DNA from: Akanthomyces muscarius
Lineage: Eukaryota; Ascomycota; Sordariomycetes; Hypocreales; Cordycipitaceae
Direction of reading: 5' to 3'
Assembly (NCBI RefSeq): GCF_028009165.1
Contig: NC_079242.1
Location: 4,340,001-4,404,000 of the forward strand
Length of the DNA stretch: 64,000 nt
Within the stretch, counting starts at the first letter, position 1, and the number at the start of each line of letters is the position of its first letter. Position numbers and translations under genes: made by a program. Of this stretch, positions 11,184-22,995 are shown one piece after another. The notes under the pieces were generated by a model. That model was given only the letters and a program-made list of their open reading frames with translations. It did not search any database and was not told where the DNA came from.

Positions 11184-11666
11184 ATGGTATGCATATGCGC
11201 AGAATCTCCACACGCGCAGAATGATATCTAACGAATTCCACAGGTTTTCGTTTTGGGCGTCAATTTCGCAGAGACCAAGCTGGTCAAGGTACGAAGTTCG
11301 CGGAATGTCTGCGATGCAGCCCGTGACAGCTGACTGATTACTTGGAAAATACAGAAGGCACTCGAGTCTTTCTACGGCCTCGGCTCTCAACTTTCAGAAC
11401 GCATCATGGCCAAATACTCGATACACAACCTCGCAACCATGGGCTCATTGGCGCCCAGAACCATCACTTCGCTGACGGCCGAGCTGGGCCAAATGCCCAT
11501 CGAGAGCGACGCGAGAAAATCGCTACAGGATAACATCAAGAGATTGAAGGATATGGGCTCATATAGAGGCCGTCGACACGCCATGGGACTACCTGTGCGA
11601 GGTCAACGAACGAGAACACAAACCGCAACCGCGAACAAGCTCAACCGCATCAACCGAAAAGGTTGA
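11184..11666 (+). CDS. sws2: Mitochondrial small-subunit ribosomal protein uS13m
   Basis: uS13m sits in the head of the mitochondrial ribosomal small subunit and contacts the large subunit and the P-site tRNA. Exons 11184-11186, 11244-11288 and 11355-11666 give 119 residues, the standard length. The sequence has the bacterial S13 layout: VFVLGVNFAETKLVKKALES (helix-two-turn-helix start), then LKDMGSYRGRRHAMGLPVRG and the basic tail QRTRTQTATANKLNRINRKG that reaches the P-site tRNA. The start codon alone forms the first coding exon: a GTATGC donor follows ATG directly and splicing gives M-VFVLGVN. The sequence before the ATG (CAGCCACC) is a good Kozak context. Confidence 0.93.
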
Positions 11667-11930
11667 GACAGGCCAAGGTGTTTGGCACAAAACCGCTGAA
11701 AAGGGGCCCGGTCTCATGCTTGGACTGCTGTACTTTTATTTATCGAGAATCTGCGCATGAAATAGCGTTGATTTCGAGGCTGACCGAGCGGAGGACACGA
11801 CCATGTACCATTAATTACCACGCATTACTATGCAATACCAGTCCGGCCAAGAGGGCCAAATACAAGAAGCAAATGAATTAATATTTATATATCTTCGTGT
11901 GTATGACTGATATATATCGTAGAGCGCAGC

Positions 11931-13481
11931 TCACAGCTCGTCCTCCATGGCGGGTTGGCCGGCAGCTTGCAGCTCCGCCGCGACGGCGTCAACTCCTGCC
12001 CATACTCGCAGGAGATTGCCACCGACAACTTTTGCCGCGTCAGAAGCGCTGACTCCATTCTTCAATAACTCGATCACAAGGTCCGGATACTGGCTCACAT
12101 CAGTGAAACCTTTGGGAAGTGTCGGAATACCATCAAAGTCCGTCCCGACGCCAACATGATCAAAGCCGATGAGGTTGCCAATGTGTAGGATATGGCGCGC
12201 TACTTGCTGAATTGTGGCTTCTTCCGGGACTGGATCGGGGATACCATTTTCGCTGCCATTGTCGATGCAAGAAATGAAATCCGGGGCAATGTTGACCATG
12301 ACCAATGAGTTGTGTTTCTTGACGAGTTGCAGGATCTCATCATTGACATTTCGCGGATGTGGGCAAATACTATACGCTGAGCTGTGTGAATAAATGACCG
12401 GGGCTTTGGAGCCTTCCCAGGCGTCATTACCACCCAGAACATCGCGCATTGTATCGTCGCTGGAGTTGGTTGGCGGAATGTATGGAGGCAGCAGCAACAA
12501 CGATTTGGTGACAACGTACCTGACATGGGCGAGATCGACAATCATTCCTATTCTATTCATCTCATGAACAAGCTTGCGGCCAATGGGGCTGAGACCATGC
12601 CACTTTGGTTCCGCCTTTCTCGTAGGGCTGTCCAGAACAGCGGCATCGGCGAACTTGTTGTGACAATTGTGCGTGAGAGTAGCATATCGAACACCCAGAT
12701 CATGGAACAGTCTAAGATTAGCCACTCTATTTCCGATTTGATGCAGTCCTTCAACACCTAGCGGTGAAATGAGCTTGCCCTGGTTGAAGGCTGCCAGAGC
12801 GGTCTTGCTATCTACCGCTTGCGAGAAGTCATGTGGGTACAGCTTCTGCAGCCTGTTCATGACATCGATCTGATCGAGCGTATACTGAACACCTGTTAGA
12901 TAGTTAGCCTACGAGGTTGGAACCCCGAGAAGAAAGGTGGCACGTTGCGTACTCGCAGCGTAATTCTCGTCCGAGAAGTCACCGCCATCTTTTGGGCAAG
13001 GCGCATAGACGCTCCAAAATGCACCACCGGAAGATCCTTGTCTAAGCCGATGCAAATCAACTTGGCCTGTCAAAGTACCATTTTCAAAGGCCTCCCTGAA
13101 CGCAGTAGCTTCAACCTGGTTGCCGTAGACTCCGCGAAGCAGGATTGGGAAGTCAACATGTCCGTCTATGCAACAAGATTAGTATTTGTTCCAAGGTGCT
13201 TGCTTAGAAACGGAGAAACATTTACCGATCAGGGGTGTATTGGAGAGAACGCAGCGTGCTCTCTCATCCAACGCTTCGAGACGGCCACAATCGCGTCTCC
13301 CAGTGCTGCCAGCACATAGGTGGTGGCGGATACCAGACGAACCCCAAAGCCCATGAACAACGACGAAGGCCGTCACAGCGAATGCGCCCAGCAATTTTAG
13401 CCGTGCAGCTTTCTGTGGCTGAGAAGGTGTACTTCTCTCAATGCCGAGCTTGTCGCCGACGTTGATTGGCAGAGGCGGCAT
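11931..13481 (-). CDS. Membrane dipeptidase, renal dipeptidase-like (peptidase family M19)
   Basis: M19 enzymes are zinc metallopeptidases of the amidohydrolase fold that cleave dipeptides, including ones with a D-residue. Exons 13226-13481, 12953-13165, 12520-12892 and 11931-12459 give 456 residues. A cytosolic N-terminus is followed by one membrane helix (about residues 29-45, LLGAFAVTAFVVVHGLW), so this is probably a type II membrane protein. Zinc-site motifs are visible: DGHVDFP (His-x-Asp), IYSHSSAYSICPHPRNV and GVGTDFDGIP. The 60-nt intron at 12460-12519 is a multiple of three and has no stop. Its removal restores AHVSDDTMRDVLGG, the family pattern. The substrate is not predictable. Confidence 0.88.
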
Positions 13482-14674
13482 GTTTGGTGTAGATGGCAGT
13501 GGCAGCGATCAAACAAGTAAGGGGGATGAACGGACGCCCGGAGCACAGTCAAGTCAAGGCCGCTTCAATGTGGGTAGCAAGTATTCTCCGAGCTATGAGT
13601 ATTGTATTGTGACAAGGCGAATGTTGCACGCTGCTCTATGTACTCCGCATTTCTATCGACGTGCATGCACTTGGCCCCGTACCAGGTAAAGTAGGTACGA
13701 AGAACCAGCCATGACGCCACCGAGGTACAGTTGTACTAGGTAGACTCGTGTCTGGCCGCTACACAGGCACTTGCATTTGCGTCTACTGGCTAACTCGACT
13801 TTAGCAAGGTGAGGGCACTGTGCTGAGCAGCTACCTACCTACCTACCTAGGTAGGCACGCTAGGCAGGTAGGTACCTTATCAGTACCTCGGCCGCCGTAA
13901 GGTAGCTACGGTAGCAGGCTGCCAGAGTCCGGTTGTAGGTAGTTAGTAGTTAGCTGTCCCCACTGCGCGTCACTGCTCCTGGCAGCCTCGCAAAACAAAA
14001 GCACCAAATGTCAATATGGTCAATACGCTTTGCTGCGCAACAGTGCTCAAGTAAAACGACAGAGGTGTACTGCCAACTGCAATCTGCAAAACTTGAGCCC
14101 CTTTTGTCCCTATCCACTGCCTTGGTTGGGTGGAATGAATACGAACTGCTGGCTCAGCTGTCTGTGCTATTGGGGGATCTGCAGGGCCGTTAGCGCAGCG
14201 TACCAGAGCCTGAGGCCCTTCAGCCACCACACGGCTCTACCAGTACAGGCACAACGTCAGACAAGTTGGCCTGCTAAAAACAGGGCCCTTGAACCGGCCG
14301 GCCACTGCGCTCCACATGCTGGCCTCCCCCCAAGCTCTCCCACGATTGCCCGTCATCCATCTGCCTGCGCTACACCTTGTGCCTGAATTTCTGCTTTGTT
14401 CCGCTGCTCGATAGACACGCCATTTGACTATCGCCGACCAAAGTTTTCTCCCATAGAGCGCCTCACTCATTATTCGCTCTCACCTGCTCGCCGTGCCCGA
14501 CCCCCTTCAGACCAGCGAACTTGCAGCGGCGGCCCCCCTCTATTTCGACAGCTCTGCACCCAACCGAGACACGCGCGTCATTGTCTACTAACTCTGCGCA
14601 AGGCAGACTTCTGTTACCCTCGTCGCCGACAGTATCTGCAATTACGCCGCAATTTTGTGCTGAGGTTTTCCAAC
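13482..14674. promoter_or_regulatory. Divergent promoter between the dipeptidase and the RhoGAP gene
   Basis: The central part (13676-13945) carries many CCTA/TAGG-type short repeats, including a run of four CTAC units joined to CCTAGGTAGG at 13831-13855. The last 250 nt before the RhoGAP start are C/T-rich, as in fungal leaders. No gene is seen. Confidence 0.5.
13831..13875. repeat. CTAC/GTAG short tandem run with CCTAGG palindrome
   Basis: Consecutive CTAC units run into CCTAGGTAGG and then the inverted GGCAGGTAGGTACC. The segment is largely self-complementary and could form a hairpin. The same word family recurs in several other intergenic regions of the window. Confidence 0.7.
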
Positions 14675-17362
14675 ATGCCGGGGTTCGCAGACTCCTTTTG
14701 GTCGAATGACTATGCTGGGGGTAAGGTGCCTCGATTCTCCCTACATAATGTTGTTGCTAACCAACATGCAGGACTGGGAGTCTTGTTTGGCAAGCTCCAG
14801 CAAGGTGTCATGGAGGACCGACAGATCTTGACTCTCGCCAGACTACGAGCCGAAGCCGAGGACGTTTACGGCCAGCGCCTTGCAGACATTGCCCCAGCGG
14901 CTGACCGGGTTTCCGGTGGCTTCTCCCGAGATGACGGCGCTACTGTTCGCAAGGTATGCTACGCGCAATTGAAATGACAAGTCCCACGAGCTTTGCGAAA
15001 CTAACATGCGACTTCTGCCAGGCTTACGACGGCATGCGAACCGAAATGCAGGATGCTGCCAAGAGCCACCGACGCATTGCGCAAAACATTCGCGACCTCG
15101 TTGTTAATCCCTTCGCTCGTTGGTGCGATGCGCACGAATCCCGCATTCAGGATTCACAAGACGATTTGCAAGCGCGCACAAAAGCACACGACCGACAGGC
15201 CGAAACCGTCAAGAAACTACGCTCCAACTACTTCAACAAATGCCGTCTAGTCGAAGACCTTGAGGAAGAGAACAAGCTTGCTTTCCAGGAGCCCGAGTCG
15301 AGCCCTAAAAACGGTGCCCAGATCCCGGAAATCAAGGTTCAGCCTCACAAGGAAGAAGAGAGCCGTGATGACGAGGAGATTTTTGAGATTGGTGACGAAA
15401 TTTATCAACCCGATCAGCTCAAAAAAATCATCTCTCACATGCTCTCCAATATCAAAATGGGAGAGACCAAGGTGCCAATTCTTGGCACATATCTCAATAC
15501 TTCAGCTGGCTCTGATATCGTTGAGTATCTCCAACGCAGCATGGCCACGAGCAGCGTGAGCTATGCCGAGCGCATTGGCCAAGATCTGATCTCTAACGGC
15601 CTGCTTCGTCTGATTGGAAATGTCGGCAGTACTTTTGCCAACAGCTCCAAATTGTTTTATCAGTGGCGTCCAAAGGCATTCCGTTTGGCTGGCATTCCTG
15701 AGAAGAAGCAGACGCTTAACCGCACATTTTCTTTACCCATCTCAGAGTCGAGCGACTCCCCCGTCGTCGGAACTGTCAGCGAGTACCTCGCTAACTGGAA
15801 CGTTCTCAACAACTCCCACCCGAACGAGACACCCGCACAGCGACTGCAAAGGGAAGCGAGAGAAACTGATGAGAAATACAAGTCTGCAGTCAAAAAGCTC
15901 GATCAGCTCAGATGCGACCTGGAACAATCCATCTTTATCCACCTCAAGTTTCTTGAGCAGTGCGAGCTGGACCGCCTCAAGGCTATCAAGACTGTTATTC
16001 TTGACTTTTCCGGTACCATCAGCAACGTCATCCCCAGCCTTCAATCTACAGTCGACAAGATGATGCTTTTCCAAGAGACCGTTCAGCCTCTGGGCGATCT
16101 ACGATACCTTTTGGAAACGTATCGCACCGGCGGCTTTGTGCCACGAGTTGCAGTTTACGAAAACTACTACAACAAGGTTGACGACCAGATATTTGGTGTA
16201 GATCTCGAGGCCCGCGCTCGTGCAGATAAGAAACGCGTCCCCGTCATTGTCACTGCGATCCTGACCTACCTTGACCATCACTATCCTGATCTTGAAGGCG
16301 ACGAGGCTAGAAGAGGTGTCTGGCTTGTGGACGTTCCTCTGGCGCAAACGCATCGTCTTCGGGCAAAGCTCAATAACGATGGCGTAGTCACCCAGGAAGT
16401 CTTCAGTGACTTTGACATCCCCACAGTCGCCAGTCTTCTTAAGCTCTACCTTCTTGAACTCCCCGGTAAGTGCTTGCATGTCCAACTTACACGTCTAGAT
16501 GCTAACATCTCCAGACTCACTTGTGTCTACTCATGTCTATGAAATCGTCCGCACCATTTACACGACGCCCGCTGCTGAAGGCACCGAGTCATCGCGCATT
16601 GCTGTTCTGCAACAAACCCTGTCACAACTCAGACTATCCAACATTGCAACTCTCGATGCCTGCATGAATCATTTTACCCGGCTGATCGACTTGACGTCGG
16701 CTGATGACGGATATGTGGCTGCTCTTGCTGCTACGCTCTCGCGCTGCATTCTCCGCCCACGTGCCGAGACTTCGCTCACCATGGAAGAGAAGCATGCCAT
16801 CCGACTTGTCCGTGATTTGTTCGCCCACAAGGATGCCATCTTTAGTGAACTGAAGCGCATGTCGACACTAAGCCATTCGTCCTCCGTCGGAGGTAATCGG
16901 CCTCGCGCTATCAGCACAGACGAGAGCAACCGCAAGGCCCTGATGGAAGAGCGCAACAGAGCCCTGCTAGAAAAAGCCTCGGCTAGCCGCAGCCGCGCCA
17001 CCAGCCCTGCTCCCGGGTCGAGCCGCGGGCATCGCCGTGACCGCAGCAGCGGGGGTCCCGAGACCCGATTCCCCATCCAGACCAGCCCAACCTCCAACGA
17101 CAGACACAGGAGCAGCCTGGGCAGCAGTCTCGCAAGCGCCGTGAACCGCCAGAGCCTCGAGGTTCCCGCGGAAGGATCCCTGACGCCGCCCGAAACCCTC
17201 AACGGCGCCGCCCCCGCGGGCGAGGGCAACCGTGAGCGCACCGACAGCTTGACCAAGGGCACCCCGACGAGGTTCGTCGGCGGCCGCCGCGTGCCCAACT
17301 CTCCGCCGGCCGACGACGGTGCCCGTGGCGTGACGCTCGAAGACAAGCCCATGGATGACTAG
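14675..17362 (+). CDS. rgd2: F-BAR, DEP and RhoGAP domain protein, Rgd2-like
   Basis: The domain order FCH/F-BAR (about residues 1-330, interrupted), DEP (about 215-300) and RhoGAP (about 460-660) matches yeast Rgd2, a GTPase-activating protein for Cdc42 and Rho5. Exons 14675-14720, 14772-14953, 15022-16465 and 16515-17362 give 839 residues. The start MPGFADSFWSNDYAGGLGVL is the typical FCH beginning. The DEP segment includes PILGTYLNTSAGSDIVEYL. The GAP segment has PVIVTAILTYLDHHYPDLEG and later VASLLKLYLLELPDSLV, the conserved Pro/Leu helix. The loop that usually carries the catalytic arginine finger (GIFRxSG) reads RRGVWLVDVPLAQTH, with no arginine at that place. The C-terminal 180 residues are Ser/Pro/Arg-rich and disordered. 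It converges on AP-3 delta. Confidence 0.9.
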
Positions 17363-17810
17363 TGCAACCGTCCGCCTCGATTCTTGTGTTTCTTGCGCGC
17401 TTGTTGACTTTGCTTGCTTTCACGGCGTCGTTGGCCGAGGGAAGGAGGCTGCTGTATCATCACCAGAGGAAGATGGAGACGTAGAAACGAGACGAAGCTA
17501 CGTTGGGAAAGATTTGACATGGTAGCGACGAAATCCTTTCTTGAAGCTTTCTTTAATATATAAACAGGAGAAATTAAACATGCACGATATACCTCCTGCG
17601 CTCTTGTTTATGTCATGTCATGTTACGACTATCCGCGTGTTTGTACTTACAGCGGTTGCTCGCATCACCGTGAAGACGTTCAAACATTTTTCATACAGAA
17701 GCAGGGAGAGTTCTCATTTCAAAATCCTTCTTTTGTATTTCTCCATTCTATAATGCTATGCTTAAGAGTCAAAGTAACAAACATGACTCCACGGCCGGGC
17801 AATGTACTTT
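17363..17810. other. Intergenic between convergent RhoGAP and AP-3 delta genes
   Basis: This is an A/T-richer interval expected to contain both 3' untranslated regions. I see nothing else. Confidence 0.5.
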
Positions 17811-20800
17811 TTAGGCATCGCCAATTTCTGCTTCCACGGGCGCAGCAGCAGCAGGTTGCTTCTGCTTCTTCCTCTTCTTGGGCGCAATCACACCCACCGC
17901 AGCATCACCAGCGCCTGGTTCTCCCACTGCCTCCTCCGGCACTGCCTTCTTGACCTTTTTCTTCTTCTTCACCATGGTCTCTACGCCGGGCGCCGCTTCT
18001 TCGTCCGCCTTCTTCTTCTTCTTCTTTTTCTTGATGACGGTGCCCTCAACGTCGACACCCTGCGCGACCTGGATGCGCTCGTTGGCGCGCTGCATCTCTA
18101 GACGCAGACGCTCCACCTCTTGCATCGCCTGCTGCATCTCTGCCTCCTCACGCTGCTGCTGCTCGTGGTCGAAGCCGCCCTTTGGTTCGCCCTCGAGGCT
18201 GAAGGAGCCAATGGTGCTCGAGTCTACCTGCAGAAGTGACTGCTTGAGTTTCCTTGCTTTGCTCTTGGCGGCCATGGAGTCAGAGTTGTTTTCTGAGTCG
18301 TAGTTTCTGGGCGAGTTGTCGCCGCCTTGCAGTGTCTCGTCTGCGGCAATCACGACTCGCTGTCGTGGTTTCGCTGGCAATCGCTGGGCTTTTGTAGACG
18401 CAGGTGCATTTAGCTTGTCGAGGTCAAGCTCCATCACAGGGATCGCGTCGATGTCCAGATCCGGTCCGTTGCTGTTTTGAAGAATATTATGAATGGAAGT
18501 GGAGGTCTGCGGTGCATTATCACCGCCAATGTAGAACGGATCGTCCTTGTTTCTCTCTACTCTGTCCGCTTTCCGCCGCGCGATAATGTCGGCATCCAGA
18601 TAGCTATCTTCTGAAGGTTGTTGGTAAGATGCACCAATGTTCTCCTCTGGTTCCGCGAGAAGAGTGATGGCTGGAGCAGAGGATGAAACGCTCGTGGGTG
18701 CTGGTTTCTGATGGTAATAAACTTCAAATTCATCCGAGTCATCCGTATCGAGTGTGACGACGTCGGCCTTGGCCAAGAGATGGTTAAGATTGGAGTGAAT
18801 TGGCTCATCCAGATTAAGTCCGTCAGGAACAGGTACATTGAACTGGGCACCAGCTGCGACCGAGTTCAGCTCGCCACCATTGAATAGTGAAGGGATAGCT
18901 TGCGTCAGTAGAAGGGGAGGATCTTGTGACTCTTCATCTGTAGAAGCGGGTTGGCCCGACGCCGCCTCAGCTGTGAGTTTTAGCAGTTCTGTAAATTCGA
19001 CGGCACGTTCCTGGACCTCGAGGTTGGGGTTCAACGTGAGAGGCTCCATAGAGTGTAATATGCGAGCCAAGAGTAACGACGTCCTTGACTTCCTCTCCGC
19101 CGCCCACGGTTCTGATTCGCTTCCCGTCAGTGACGCAAAAACCTTGGCAATGGCATGGATTACAACAGCTGCAACGTCGGGCTTGGTCGTGCGCGTTGTG
19201 AGTTGTAGCAAGGCATTCATTGTGTCATCCGGTACGGAAAGCGTGTCAGAGTATTCGCCCAGCAGCCAGGCGACTGACTTGAGCGCCTCGGATGTAATGG
19301 AGTGTCCAACAGGCGTGTCCGCAATCAGCTGCGAGAGAATGCTCTCTGAAGCCCTCAGAACAGAGTGACGCATAGCTCGGACTTTGACAGCAACGTTTCG
19401 CAATTCATTTCCAATCTTGTCTGATACGCCAGCAGCAGATCGCCTATTCGCAGCGGCCTCCGCGTCGCCGTCAGTTGACCGTGACACAGGTGTCATGCGA
19501 ACAAGTTGGGTTAGAACGTCGATGTACCAATCGAAATCGACAATGTTGGCATAATTGTCTTTGGAAGACATGAACAAGATTCTTCCGATGACGTCGATTC
19601 TATAGTCCTCGGGAATCAGCATCGCATTTTTAATGGATGCCGCGTTCGCGGCCTGTTGCGACTCCTCATCGGAATCTCCCGAAGCATCTGTCGTATCTAG
19701 CGTAGCATCAATCTTCCCTTTCGCAGGTGCGGCGGCCTTGAGCTGTTTCATCAGTCGACTGATAATAGACAACAAATTGTCACCCGTAACCATGCCCTGA
19801 ACAAGATCGAGAGCCTGGATACGGATCGTGATGTCTGGACTGTCAATGCACTCAAGAATAACGTCTTCTTGCTGCGACACAAGGTATGGATGTGTGAGGA
19901 CAATCTTATTAAATGCCAAGAGTGCAACGTATTTCACTGTCTTGTGGTCAGAACGTGGCCATGGTTGCGCAAAAAGCATTGGAGGTAGCTTACAGTTCGG
20001 ATCGCCATTCATGATGATCATGCCTCGCAATTTATTAACGCAAAGTGTAGCGATTTCTTCGGTGTCAGTATCATCGGCGCTCCCAAGAATGCCTCCTTGG
20101 ATGATTCCATTGATGCATTCGTATAATAGCGACATGGCGGGAGTCGTGCGTATAATATTTGTGAGTGGCGGTAATAGTTTCTTGACAAGTCGGGGCTCTA
20201 GCGGTGTCAGGGTCGCAAACTGCCTATAGTCAGCATTCTGGCAACATTTTGAAGCACTTTAACAACGGCATACCAGCTTGATCAGTTTAATAGCCATCCA
20301 ATTGTTGCCTCCATCGACCAGCAGCTCGAACAGTCTCGGCGCCAGCGGCAGGAAGTCATGCGGCCGGCGCCAGCCCAGCTCACACACGACATTCACAATC
20401 GCAGCCGTGACACTGGGATCTTCCTCTGCATCCATGAGGCGCTCTTTGATCTTCGGCCACGCCGCTCTCAGCGCTTCGGGGTATACGAGAGCAAGGCGGT
20501 ACAGAGTGACGAGCGTCTTCTTTCGAATATTGGCATGACTATGGCTCAGTCGAGGTAGCAAATCGGCGAGGGTCGAAAGCGCGAGCGACGGTGTGATGAC
20601 GTGGGGAAGCGTCGCAATCGGTAAAGACATGACAGTCGGCGCGGCAGCACTCAGGTCCTAGGTTGAACTGTATTAGCACCAACCCCAACTGAGTCGTTCT
20701 AGTTGGCGTACCTTCTTCAACAAATTGGTCGCTAGCATGAGGACTTCAGTGTCGGCACGAAAGCTCTGGACAGCTCCCAAATAGCCCACGCGCTTTTGGG

Positions 20801-21219
20801 CATACTTGGGGGAGGACATGACCTCGAGGACATGAAATGATGCCCATGACATATCGTGACCGACCATTTCCAAGTATATGAGCTTTAGTAAGGCAGTGGC
20901 CTTGACATCTGTAAGCCTCTCGTCAGTACCCAGCTCTTCTGTGCAACTCTTTCTGTGTTGCATCGAGGCATTGGGAGCAACTTCTTACCCATGTCCTGGC
21001 TGCGCACTTCCACGCGGCATTCTTTCAACCTCTTTTGAATGTATTCTTTCTCTGTGCCTTTGTGGTTTCTGAGACCTTGAATAAGGTCATACAGCGACTT
21101 TTCGAACCTGGATAGAGGTGTCAATATTAGCAGAAGTCCTGTATACCCCGCGCCATGTCCTAAAGCTGGCGCGAGAGTTTCAGAGCGCGCAGAGCTAGCT
21201 CCCCGTCCTGCTCTTACAT
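17811..21219 (-). CDS. apl5: AP-3 adaptor complex subunit delta
   Basis: The large delta subunit of AP-3 builds the coat for Golgi-to-vacuole transport of membrane cargo. Exons are 21218-21219, 20989-21107, 20712-20908, 20274-20657, 19994-20219 and 17811-19936, for 1,017 residues. The start codon is split by an intron: AT lies at 21219-21218 and its G opens the next exon, giving MFEKSLYDLIQGLRNHKG, the canonical delta start. The adaptin N-terminal HEAT solenoid follows (VEVRSQDMGDVKATALLKLI, YVALLAFNKIVLTHPYLV, CIDSPDITIRIQALDLVQGM). The tail is an acidic/basic linker with coiled coil and poly-Lys, usual for fungal delta. The 57-nt intron 19937-19993 is a multiple of three without a stop; its removal restores DPNLKYVALLAF. 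Confidence 0.94.
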
Positions 21220-21832
21220 CTTGTCGGTCGTTTAGCCCCACGCCGGGGGTTCGACTTGAGAAAGGGTGCGCGCGCGAGAGAGCTCGTCAAGTCTGGATGC
21301 TATGGCGGTCGCTCGGATGGTTCATCGTGGGGTGGTCCCGTTGCCGCCCGCAGCTGCCTCTTGTGGTCCTGCGTTTCGGGCTGCGTGCGAAGGTCTTTGG
21401 TTTGCCCAAGGCTCAGCTTCGCTTTCGAAGCGGTGTGGAAGACAGGAGGAAAATGCAAGAATCGGAGATATGGCGAGTGGGTGGTAATGAGGCTAGATGT
21501 GGCGGAGAGCTTCCGCTGGCCAGGACGTCTGTGGGGTGCGGATTCTGGTGGGCTGCTTGACGGAAGCACATTTCGCCTGGCCGACCCGCCGGCCTGCGCT
21601 ACCACACAGCTACCGTCGACTTGAGATCACCAACTATTCTTCCCCTTCTAACTCGACTTTTTTCTTGTTAAATTGGGCGCACAAGAGCAGCAAGACAATC
21701 TACGGATTACCTGTTACTGGAGCTCTCGGGAATTGGTTCGACTGTAGCTTTACTTTCGTTGGAATCCGAAAAGCGCCGAAGCTCGAACAACCTCCACGAT
21801 TTCGCACTCGACAAGCTTTCAGCATCTTAGAC
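21220..21832. promoter_or_regulatory. Divergent promoter between AP-3 delta and coq10
   Basis: This 613-nt interval separates two divergent starts. A frame continuous with coq10 stays open back to 21497, but its composition does not look coding. No specific element is recognised. Confidence 0.45.
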
Positions 21833-22438
21833 ATGTCAATTCGAACAGCGACGAGGCGACTATCGCTACGATTCCACAACGGCGCTTCCGTATGCCGCCG
21901 ACCATTCTTCACACTACCCAACAACAACGGCCAGACGCTGACTGCGTCGAGAACGCTACCGTATAGCCAAGACGAGCTCTACAAGCTCGTCGCCGACGTG
22001 GACTCGTACTCGCAATTTGTGCCTTACTGCGCCAAATCGCGCGTCAGGCAGTGGTCGGCTGCTGATGACGCCGGCCGCAAATGGCCAACTTTGGCCGACC
22101 TGCACGTCGGCTGGGGTGGCCTCAACGAGGAATTCACCAGCCGTCTGCACTGCGTGCCCGGCGTCTCTGTCGAGGCTGTGAGCGGCGATCCAGCCGGTAC
22201 GTCGTCGTCGACTGATGCGTCGGCGGTCTTCAAGAGCCTCGTCACGCGGTGGTCGCTGCGTCCGCTCACAGCGCAGCCGTCTCCATCCACCGAGGTCAAC
22301 CTGAGCATCAAATACATATTTACCAACCCCCTGTATGCGGCTGTCAGCGCCGCCGTCTCGGACAAGGTTGCGGCTCTCATGATTGAAGCATTTGAAAAGC
22401 GGGCAAAGGAACAACTTGGTCACCGCAGTCGAGTCTGA
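21833..22438 (+). CDS. coq10: Coenzyme Q-binding protein Coq10 (START domain), mitochondrial
   Basis: Coq10 binds ubiquinone in its START-type pocket and is needed for efficient coenzyme Q synthesis and electron transfer in the inner mitochondrial membrane. The intronless frame from the ATG at 21833 gives 201 residues. An Arg/Ser-rich mitochondrial targeting segment (MSIRTATRRLSLRFHNGASV) is followed by the Coq10 pattern. SRTLPYSQDELYKLVADVDS and FVPYCAKSRV are the family signature, then ADLHVGWGGLNEEFTSRL and the C-terminal helix AAVSDKVAALMIEAFEKRA. The open frame extends 112 codons upstream, but that part lacks homology and the internal ATG starts a proper targeting peptide. Confidence 0.93.
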   Translation: MSIRTATRRLSLRFHNGASVCRRPFFTLPNNNGQTLTASRTLPYSQDELYKLVADVDSYSQFVPYCAKSRVRQWSAADDAGRKWPTLADLHVGWGGLNEEFTSRLHCVPGVSVEAVSGDPAGTSSSTDASAVFKSLVTRWSLRPLTAQPSPSTEVNLSIKYIFTNPLYAAVSAAVSDKVAALMIEAFEKRAKEQLGHRSRV

Positions 22439-22995
22439 GAGACGGAAGTCGTGCATAGAATGTAGATTAAAATGTACACATAGAGATAGAGAAAGCATAT
22501 AATAGTTTATAGAAGACACACGCATATAAACAATAGTGATATCTATCAAACATAAATTCATACAAAATATAAACTATCCAATTGGGCGAGCTTGGGATGA
22601 TCCAGACAGCGGAGTATTAGCCTGTCTGTAGCTCGGGGTGGAAACACCAGAGTATCGCAGACACATCGGGCAGAAAGCTGCGCCAAACAGCACAGCATGA
22701 GATCGCCTCTGCGCCTTCTAGCTCAGTCCCATATGTTAAACAAATATCCAAATTTCAAAACCAGTTAAAAGCATAAATCATGTCTCTCCATACGCCAAGA
22801 GGGCCCAAAACAGAAATCGTCACCGAAAAACAAAAGAGGCATGCCGACATATACACATCAATGGAGCAAGCGAAATATGAGGATACAGAGCCAGCGTGGG
22901 CATGTTCCGCAGAAATTGGTGCAGGAAAAGCAGAATTGGGTATATCTCGGCTCCAATAATCACCACACATTGGGCATCATGATAATGTCGCCGCA
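22439..22995. other. Intergenic between convergent coq10 and the ubiquitin-like/coiled-coil gene
   Basis: This A/T-rich convergent 3' region contains both transcript ends. No gene or repeat is recognised. Confidence 0.5.

Noticed and set aside
16669..17352. A 227-codon frame antisense to the RhoGAP tail
   Set aside because: It is the complement of a Ser/Arg/Pro-rich disordered tail, with no independent coding signal.
21497..21832. An N-terminal extension of coq10 by 112 codons
   Set aside because: The extension has no targeting character or homology and lies in the divergent promoter; the internal ATG gives a normal mitochondrial presequence.
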